Below the pieces are notes generated by a model. That model was given only the letters and a program-made list of their open reading frames with translations, did no database searches and was not told where the DNA came from. From the NCBI RefSeq assembly GCF_017301735.1, contig NZ_CP071090.1, forward strand, positions 9,042,001 through 9,106,000: 64,000 bases of DNA. Reading direction: 5' to 3'. The translations under genes and the position numbers were made by a program. Of this stretch, positions 58,439 through 64,000 are shown piece after piece (within the stretch, counting starts at the first letter, position 1; each line of letters begins with the position of its first letter). Source of the DNA: Pyxidicoccus parkwaysis (GTDB lineage: Bacteria; Myxococcota; Myxococcia; Myxococcales; Myxococcaceae).

Positions 58439-60988
58439 TCATCGCGCCACCGCCCCACCCAGTCCTCGTGACACCAGCGTGGAGACGTTGGCCAGCACGC
58501 GGGGCAGCGACAGCCCACCGGGCGACGCGAGGAAGCGCGGCGCCCACACCGGCCTGAACTTCTCCTTGTACTGGCGCAGCCCCTGGAAGTTGTAGAAGTG
58601 CTCACCGTGCCGGAAGAGGAAGGCGCCCATCCGGTTCCACAGCGGCGCGAGGCTCCGCGCCTCGAAGCCGCTGAAGGGCGCCATGCCCAGGTTGAAGCGC
58701 GCATAGCCCTGCTGCCGGCCCCACAGCATCAGCGACACGAAGAGGAAGTCCATCACCCCGTGCGGGCACCACGGGTGGTAGCGCATCAGGTCCAGGCTCA
58801 GCTCGTCCTTCACCTCCGGCGCCCACACGTTGGCGAAGCCCAGCAGGCTTCCGTCGCGGCGCACCACCGCCACCGGCCCCTCCTCCAGGTAGCGCTCCGA
58901 GAAGTACCCCAGGCTGAAGCCCTTCTCGCGCGTGTGCTTCTCCGCGAGCCACGCGTCGGAGATGGCCTTGAGCTCCGGCAAGAGCGGCGGCACCGCCTCG
59001 GGAGGAAGCACCTCGAAGGTGAGGCCGTCGCGCTCCAGCCTGCGCACGGCGTGGCGCAGGCCCCTGCGCTCCGGTCCCTCCAGGCAGAAGTCCGCCAGCG
59101 GCACCGTGGCCTCCTCGCCCAGCTTCAGCAGCGACAGCCCCAAATCCAGGTAGCGCGGCAGCGTCCTCGCGCCCACCTGGTAGAAGCAGGCCTGGCCCTC
59201 GTGCCGGTCCGCCAGCGCCTGGAAGTGCCACGCCAACTCCGTGGCCTCGCACTCCGGCCCCACCGGGTCCCCCATGGACACCCAGCTCCGCCCGGACACG
59301 CCGTACATGAGGAAGGCCGAGCCCTGCTCACTGAAGAGCAGCGACTTGTCCCCCACCAGCGCCAGGTACGCGGCGGACTCCGGCGAGTGCGCCACCAGCG
59401 GCCGCACGCGCGCCAGCGCCGCCGCGTCCGGGGGCCTGTTGCGCGCGGAGGCAGGCCTCAGCAGCGCGGCCACGCCGAACACCAGCCCCGCGCCCAGCAC
59501 GCCCACCGTGGCGCGCATGAAGCGCGGCGCGTCCCCGCTGAAGGTGAACTCCCACCACAGGTCATGGCTGTAGGCCACGTGCCGGTACGCGAAGAGCCCC
59601 AGCCCCACCGATGCGGCCACCACCGCCCCCGTGGCCAACAGCCACCCCGGGCTGAAGACGTCCTCCAGCAGCGACGCGCGCCGGTGGAAGCGCGAGCGGA
59701 AGGGCACCAGCGCCAGCGCCAGCACCAACAGCAGCGCCGCTTCCTCGTAGTCCACGCCCTTGACGAGGGAGAACACCGCGCCCGCCACCAGCGCCACCTC
59801 CGTCAGCACGAAGGCCCCGTCCAGCCGGCGCTGAAGTCCCTGCGCCAGCACCAGCAACGCCAGGCCCACGAGGCTGCCCAGCAGGTGCGACGCCTCCATC
59901 AGCGGCAGCGGGACGAGGTCTCGCAGGAAGGACAGCCGCTCCGGCACGGTGGGCGTGGCGCCGGAGAAGAGCAGCACCGCGCCCGCGACGAAGGCCGCCG
60001 CGGACGCCACCCACGGCACCACCGGCGCGAAGGCGTCTCGCGTCGCGCGCACCACCCTGCCCAGGTGATGGCGGTGCAGGCGCGCCTCATGAATGGCCAG
60101 CAGCACCACCGCCACCGTGAAGGGCAGCAGGTAGTAGACGACGCGGTAGACGAGCAGCGTGCCCAGCACGAGGGGCGCCGGCACGTGGGGGGACAGCGCC
60201 GCGAGGATGATGGACTCGAACACGCCCAGGCCCCCCGGCACCTGACTGGCGATGCCCGCCAGCTGCGCCATCGCGAAGAGGGCCACCAGCCCCGGCAGCG
60301 ACACGCCCGCGTCCGCGGGCAGCAGCACCCACAGCACCAGCGCCGCCAGCGCCCAGTCCAGGCACGACACCGCGAGCTGCGCCACCGCCAGCGTGGGCCG
60401 GGGCAGCCGCACCTCCACGTCGCGCACGCGCAGCGGGCGGCGCACCCACGCGCACGCCGCGAGGTACGCCGCGAGCAGGGCCAGCATGCCCAGCCCCAGC
60501 GCCCGCGACACGCCCGGCGACAGGTGCAGGAACGACGCCGCGCCGCTCCCCACCACCAGCGCCGTGCCCGCCACCGCCAGCAGCCCCGACCAGAAGGTAC
60601 AGGCGTTGAAGGTGGCCACCTGCGCGACGTCCAGCGCGGACAAACCCTCGGCGGAATAGAGCCGGTAGCGCACCGAGCCGCCGCTGAGGAACGACATGCC
60701 CACGTTGTGGCCGAAGGCGTAGCCGATGAAGGACGTGAAGCCCACGCGCCGGTACGGCAGCTTCCGGCCCACGTGCCGCAGCGACAGCACGTCATACAGC
60801 GTCAGCGCGAGGTAGTTGACGCCGGTGATGAGCAGCGCCAGCACGATGCGTCTCGGAGGAATGGCGGACAGACCCGCCTTCACCTCCCCGCCCTTCAGTG
60901 TCGACAGCTCACGGTGCAGCACCCACGCCGCCACGCCCAGCAGCACCAGGGGCAGCAGGGCGAGCGCAACGCGCCGAAGCTTGTTCAT
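58439..60988 (-). CDS. MprF/LpiA-type phosphatidylglycerol lysyltransferase
   Basis: An 849-residue protein with about 12-14 membrane helices (flippase part to about residue 520). A cytoplasmic C-terminal domain of about 300 residues follows, of DUF2156/GNAT-like fold (FSEQGSAFLMYGVSGRSWVSMGDPVG, FNLGMAPFSGFEARS, NFQGLRQYKEKFRPVWAPR). It transfers lysine from Lys-tRNA to phosphatidylglycerol and flips the product, reducing membrane negative charge. ATG 60988 is used, with GGGAGGGG 8 bases upstream. It is coupled to the acvB-like gene, which hydrolyses such lipids. Other aminoacyl groups are possible in the family. Confidence 0.9.
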   Translation of the reverse strand: MNKLRRVALALLPLVLLGVAAWVLHRELSTLKGGEVKAGLSAIPPRRIVLALLITGVNYLALTLYDVLSLRHVGRKLPYRRVGFTSFIGYAFGHNVGMSFLSGGSVRYRLYSAEGLSALDVAQVATFNACTFWSGLLAVAGTALVVGSGAASFLHLSPGVSRALGLGMLALLAAYLAACAWVRRPLRVRDVEVRLPRPTLAVAQLAVSCLDWALAALVLWVLLPADAGVSLPGLVALFAMAQLAGIASQVPGGLGVFESIILAALSPHVPAPLVLGTLLVYRVVYYLLPFTVAVVLLAIHEARLHRHHLGRVVRATRDAFAPVVPWVASAAAFVAGAVLLFSGATPTVPERLSFLRDLVPLPLMEASHLLGSLVGLALLVLAQGLQRRLDGAFVLTEVALVAGAVFSLVKGVDYEEAALLLVLALALVPFRSRFHRRASLLEDVFSPGWLLATGAVVAASVGLGLFAYRHVAYSHDLWWEFTFSGDAPRFMRATVGVLGAGLVFGVAALLRPASARNRPPDAAALARVRPLVAHSPESAAYLALVGDKSLLFSEQGSAFLMYGVSGRSWVSMGDPVGPECEATELAWHFQALADRHEGQACFYQVGARTLPRYLDLGLSLLKLGEEATVPLADFCLEGPERRGLRHAVRRLERDGLTFEVLPPEAVPPLLPELKAISDAWLAEKHTREKGFSLGYFSERYLEEGPVAVVRRDGSLLGFANVWAPEVKDELSLDLMRYHPWCPHGVMDFLFVSLMLWGRQQGYARFNLGMAPFSGFEARSLAPLWNRMGAFLFRHGEHFYNFQGLRQYKEKFRPVWAPRFLASPGGLSLPRVLANVSTLVSRGLGGAVAR

Positions 60989-61098
60989 GCACGTGCCCCT
61001 CCCGCCCACCAGCATGCGCACGCCGCGCCCGGTGCGTACTGCCAGGCAGGCGGGGGCTCAGTGCGACGGCGGCGTGGAAGGAGGCTCGCGGCGGGACT

Positions 61099-61908
61099 TC
61101 AGTTCGCCGGCTCCAGGCGGACCTCGAAGAGCTTCGGCCACAGCTTGCCCGTCATGAACATGCGGCCGGTGCCCGGCTCCACGGCGATGCCGTTGAGCAC
61201 CGCCTCGGTGCTGCGCAGCTGCGGCGCCACGTTGCGCGTCAATTCCGACGCGTCGATGACCGCCACCACGTGGCCCGTGTTGGGGTCGATTTCCAACACC
61301 TCCGACGAGTGCCACACGTTGGCGTAGATGACGCCGTTGGCGCACTCCAGCTCGTTGAGCTGGTCCATGGGCTGCCCCTGCAGCGTCACCTCCACCGTGC
61401 CCAGCGGGCGGAAGTCTTCCGGCGCGTGGAACGTCAGCGTGGAGCTGCCGTCGCTGCGCACCAGCTTGCCCTCCCAGTAGCACAGGCCCCAGCCGTCACC
61501 GGCGTAGCGCGTGGTGCGCTCGCGCTTCGGCGGGTCGCCTCGCCACGTGTAGAGCAGCCCTTCCGTCCAGGTGAGCTGGTAGAGGCGCTCGCCGTCGCTG
61601 GCCAGCCCTTCGGTGAAGATGTTACCCAGTGGCTCCAGCCACACCGGCTCCGCTTTGTCGAAGGAGAGCTGCCGCAGCGTGCCCTGGTGGCCGGTGCTCT
61701 CGTAGAGGCGGCCCTGGTGGAAGACGAGCCCCTGCGTGAACGCTTCCGTCGAGTGCGGGTACTCGCGGACGATGCGCGCCACGCGCCGCTGCGGCGTGAG
61801 GCCTTCCTGCACTTCCGGCACCGCGCGGTGCGCGGGGGCACAGCTCGCGCCCAGCGCATACAGCGACAGCACCCACGACGACTTCCGGATGGAGGTGAAC
61901 CTGTTCAT
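61099..61908 (-). CDS. Glutaminyl-peptide cyclotransferase lipoprotein (plant/bacterial type)
   Basis: A 269-residue lipoprotein with lipobox LGASC (Cys23) and a five-bladed-propeller glutamine cyclotransferase domain. Family blocks are FTQGLVFHQGRLYESTG, LNELECANGVIYANVW and the C-terminal VLNGIAVEPGTGRMFMTGKLWPKLFEV. It should convert N-terminal glutamine of exported peptides or proteins to pyroglutamate, protecting them from aminopeptidases. It is a single gene, 68 bases after the receiver-domain gene on the same strand. Confidence 0.9.
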   Translation of the reverse strand: MNRFTSIRKSSWVLSLYALGASCAPAHRAVPEVQEGLTPQRRVARIVREYPHSTEAFTQGLVFHQGRLYESTGHQGTLRQLSFDKAEPVWLEPLGNIFTEGLASDGERLYQLTWTEGLLYTWRGDPPKRERTTRYAGDGWGLCYWEGKLVRSDGSSTLTFHAPEDFRPLGTVEVTLQGQPMDQLNELECANGVIYANVWHSSEVLEIDPNTGHVVAVIDASELTRNVAPQLRSTEAVLNGIAVEPGTGRMFMTGKLWPKLFEVRLEPAN

Positions 61909-61976
61909 GTCTTGGTCCGCGGAGGATACCGCCGCCAGCTATAGCCCGCTCCTTCGCCGGGCACCCGCCGGAAATC

Positions 61977-62450
61977 TCAGCGCGGCAGCGGAACGAGCGC
62001 CTCCACCGCGGCGACGAGGTCCTCCATGGCGAAGGGCTTGTTGAGCACACACGCGGCGCCGAGCTCCTTCGCCTCCGCATGGAGCTGCGCGTCGCCAAAG
62101 GCGGTGATGAGGATGACGGGCGTGGTCCACCCCTCGCGCCGCAGCCGGGCGAGCACCTCCAGGCCCGAGTAGCCCGGCATGCGCACGTCGGTGACGATGA
62201 GGTCCGGCACCTGCGTCTGCGGCGCCAGCAGGCCGTCCACAATGGCCTGCACCAGGCGCGGCCCGTCGGACGCGTCCACCACCTCATAGCCCCGGCGCAT
62301 CAACGCGCGCCGCAGCAGCACGCGCATCTCCGCCTGGTCCTCCGCCACCAGGATGCGGGGCGCCGTGCGCCCGTCCGCCCACTCCCGGGTCGAGCCAGGC
62401 CGCGCCCTCGATGGCGCCTGCTCATCCATGTTGTCTTCCGGCCCCATCAT
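61977..62450 (-). CDS. Stand-alone response-regulator receiver (CheY-like)
   Basis: A 157-residue protein with an unstructured 30-residue start and a receiver domain with acidic pocket AED (37-39), phospho-acceptor Asp88 in VTDVRMPG, TAF and NKPF. It has no output domain. ATG 62450 has AAGGAG 9 bases upstream, and in-frame upstream codons would run into the promoter. A sigma-54 promoter and GGGGC-N5-GCCCC-type sites lie just upstream, nearly identical to those in front of the secreted-peptide/kinase operon at 54 kb. It may take phosphate from that kinase or another one. Confidence 0.85.
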   Translation of the reverse strand: MMGPEDNMDEQAPSRARPGSTREWADGRTAPRILVAEDQAEMRVLLRRALMRRGYEVVDASDGPRLVQAIVDGLLAPQTQVPDLIVTDVRMPGYSGLEVLARLRREGWTTPVILITAFGDAQLHAEAKELGAACVLNKPFAMEDLVAAVEALVPLPR

Positions 62451-62490
62451 CAATGTCGGCTCCTTGGGAATAGGTGGGCCTTGAAGACAG

Positions 62491-62506
62491 AGCATTCGCC
62501 ATGCCA
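62491..62506 (-). promoter_or_regulatory. Sigma-54 promoter of the receiver gene
   Basis: On the minus strand TGGCAT-GGCGA-ATGCT has GG and GC 10 bases apart and differs from the promoter at 53986 at only two positions of 16. It lies about 41 bases before the start codon of the receiver gene. Confidence 0.8.
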
Positions 62507-62524
62507 CGCGCGTCCCCAGGGAGT

Positions 62525-62588
62525 GGGGCGAGATTCCACGCGGAGAAATGCCCCGGCCGGGGCACTTTGCCCCGTGGCATCACGCCCC
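62525..62588. promoter_or_regulatory. GGGGC-N5-GCCCC site cluster upstream of the receiver gene
   Basis: One perfect palindrome at 62559-62573 (GGGGC-ACTTT-GCCCC), one with a single mismatch at 62574-62588 and a half-conserved one at 62525-62539. They stand 19-82 bases upstream of the sigma-54 promoter, matching the array at 53864-53921. Confidence 0.65.
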
Positions 62589-62640
62589 ATCCGAGCGTCC
62601 GTGCGCGCGTAACCCAATGAAGACACGCGGCATCTGGGCT

Positions 62641-62656
62641 TGGCCCGGTGCCTGCA
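62641..62656 (+). promoter_or_regulatory. Candidate sigma-54 promoter facing htrA
   Basis: TGGCCC-GGTGC-CTGCA has GG and GC 10 bases apart but deviates at two positions. It lies 53 bases past the palindrome cluster and 212 bases before the htrA start. In DNA of this GC content such matches are not rare, so support is weak. Confidence 0.35.
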
Positions 62657-62867
62657 ATGAGTCGCGGCATCGGTTCGGACGTGGGGCTTCGTGAGCGAGG
62701 CTCCATGCACCTGATGGCCGTCGCGGGGAGTCGGGGGACGCCTCGCGCGCGGTCATGGCGTCCACCCCTCCAGGTGAGGCCACGCAGCGCGTCCGCTCCA
62801 CGTCCGAACCGAGGTTTCCCACCCCAATTCCGGCCGGAAGTGTCCCGGCCCTCATGGAGAACGAACG

Positions 62868-64000
62868 ATGCCCTGCTCGCTCCCGACCCGTCGACTCCTC
62901 GGTGCCCTCGCTCTTCTTCCCGCGGCGACGTTTGGTGCCGCCTGCGGCCAGGCACTGGGCTCGCAAACCTCCTCCGCGCCCACGGCCGCGCTCTCCGCGC
63001 CCGCGCCCACGCAGGCAGCCTCCACGCCCACCGCGTCTCCCAACGTGCCCGTGCAGCAGGCGCTCTACAGCCCCGCGGCGTCCGGCGCGCCAGGCACGCT
63101 GACGTCACTGGCGCCGCTGGTGGACGCGGTGAAGGGCGCCGTCGTCAACGTGGAGGTGACGCAGAAGCCCCGCCGCGTATCCAACATGCAGGGCCTGCCG
63201 CCCGGCATGGCGGAGCGCTTCGGCCTGCCGCCCGGCATGGGCTTCGAGGGCCAGACGCCGGCGCGCCAGGGCGCGGGCTCCGGCTTCGTCATCGACGCGA
63301 GTGGCATCGTCCTCACCAACAACCACGTGGTGGAGGACGCGGACGTGGTGCGCGTGAAGCTGGATGACGGCCGCGCCTTCGACGCGGAGGTGCTCGGAAG
63401 AGATCCGCTCACCGACGTGGCGCTCATCAGGCTCAAGGGCGCGCCGGACAAGCTGCCCTCCGTGCCGCTGGGTGACTCGGATGCGCTGCGCGTGGGCGAC
63501 GCGGTGATGGCCATTGGCAACCCGTTCGGACTCGCGTCCAGCGTGAGCGCGGGCATCCTCTCCGCGAGGGCGCGCGACATCCACGCCGGCCCCTACGACG
63601 ACTTCCTCCAGACGGACGCGGCCATCAACCCCGGCAACTCCGGCGGGCCGCTCTTCAACATGAAGGGTGAAGTCGTGGGCATGAACACGGCCATCATCGG
63701 CGGGGCCACGGGCATCGGCTTCGCGGTGCCCAGCAACCTCATCCGCACCCTGCTGCCGCAGCTCCAGGAGACGGGCGCGGTGCGGCGCGGCTGGCTGGGC
63801 CTGTCCATCCAGGACCTCACGCCGGACATCGCGAAGGCGCTGGGCGTGCAGGCGACGAAGGGCGCGGTGGTGGCTGGCGTCAGCCGCGGCGGCCCCGGCG
63901 CGCGCGGCGGCCTGCGCGAGGAGGACGTCATCACCGCGGTGGACGGCAAGCCGGTGGACACGGCCGGCGCCCTCACGCGCGCGGTGGCCATGCTCCGGCC
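62868..64000 (+). CDS. HtrA/DegP-type serine protease lipoprotein, 3' end outside the window
   Basis: The first 377 codons are in the window. A lipoprotein signal (MPCSLPTRRLLGALALLPAATFGAAC, Cys26) is followed by an Ala/Pro/Thr-rich linker, then the trypsin-like domain with His153 (NNHVV), Asp183 (PLTDVALI) and Ser258 (NPGNSGGPL). A PDZ domain begins at about 300 (GWLGLSIQDLTPDIAKALGV) and the window ends inside it or a following one. It degrades or refolds damaged envelope proteins. GGAGA lies about 9 bases before the ATG. Most DegP homologues are soluble, so lipidation is a feature of this one. Confidence 0.9.
   Translation, partial: MPCSLPTRRLLGALALLPAATFGAACGQALGSQTSSAPTAALSAPAPTQAASTPTASPNVPVQQALYSPAASGAPGTLTSLAPLVDAVKGAVVNVEVTQKPRRVSNMQGLPPGMAERFGLPPGMGFEGQTPARQGAGSGFVIDASGIVLTNNHVVEDADVVRVKLDDGRAFDAEVLGRDPLTDVALIRLKGAPDKLPSVPLGDSDALRVGDAVMAIGNPFGLASSVSAGILSARARDIHAGPYDDFLQTDAAINPGNSGGPLFNMKGEVVGMNTAIIGGATGIGFAVPSNLIRTLLPQLQETGAVRRGWLGLSIQDLTPDIAKALGVQATKGAVVAGVSRGGPGARGGLREEDVITAVDGKPVDTAGALTRAVAMLR

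Overview
The window is high-GC DNA from a delta-proteobacterial predator of the Myxococcota, most likely Myxococcaceae (Myxococcus, Corallococcus or Pyxidicoccus type). Pointers are two MYXO-CTERM style C-termini, a CglD-like gliding-motility surface lipoprotein, several Cys-rich outer-surface lipoproteins, a PAN-domain protease, a PilZ/Ser-Thr kinase pair and two NtrC-type two-component systems. I see no rRNA, tRNA, CRISPR array, insertion sequence, integrase or phage gene. The window starts inside a trans-sulfuration gene and ends inside an HtrA-type protease gene.

Layout. 1-4.5 kb: sulfur amino-acid locus with tandem PLP trans-sulfuration enzymes, a hairpin, a small ORF built of 42-bp repeats, and a methionine ABC importer (metN-metI-metQ). 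4.7-7.6 kb: sensor kinase and NtrC-type regulator. 7.7-11.7 kb: small lipoprotein, Cys-rich surface protein, MBL-fold hydrolase, M14 carboxypeptidase. 11.7-17.2 kb: CglD-like adhesin, divergent from a PilZ protein and a Ser/Thr kinase. 17.2-22.3 kb: SbcCD nuclease. 22.5-32.3 kb: tandem paralogous membrane proteins, a PQQ-type sugar-dehydrogenase-like surface protein, a polytopic membrane protein, PhzF, a lysophosphatidate acyltransferase, and a trypsin-like lipoprotein. 32.6-36.3 kb: oxidative pentose phosphate operon zwf-pgl-gnd. 36.3-38 kb: acyl-CoA synthetase.

38.2-44.4 kb is the most unusual block: an ECF sigma factor, a membrane anti-sigma factor with a large TPR module, a terminator-flanked 57-aa peptide gene, a divergent cupin_8/JmjC-type oxygenase, and a membrane-anchored CHAT (caspase-like) protease whose N-terminal module is clearly homologous to the anti-sigma TPR module. 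I propose these form a protease-gated sigma-factor signalling system. The proposal is inference from homology, topology and neighbourhood.

44.9-53.6 kb: secreted polysaccharide-lyase-like protein, a VOC protein, a MarR-emrA-emrB efflux operon, small proteins, and a TPR plus M15-like lipoprotein pair. 53.8-64 kb holds a second regulatory highlight. Three perfect GGGGC-N5-GCCCC palindromes sit upstream of a strong sigma-54 promoter driving a small secreted protein and then a histidine kinase/NtrC-type regulator pair. Nearly the same palindromes and promoter recur 8.5 kb away in front of a lone receiver-domain gene, and the site cluster also faces htrA. Between these loci lies an lpiA/mprF-acvB type pair for lysyl-phosphatidylglycerol metabolism, and a glutaminyl cyclase.
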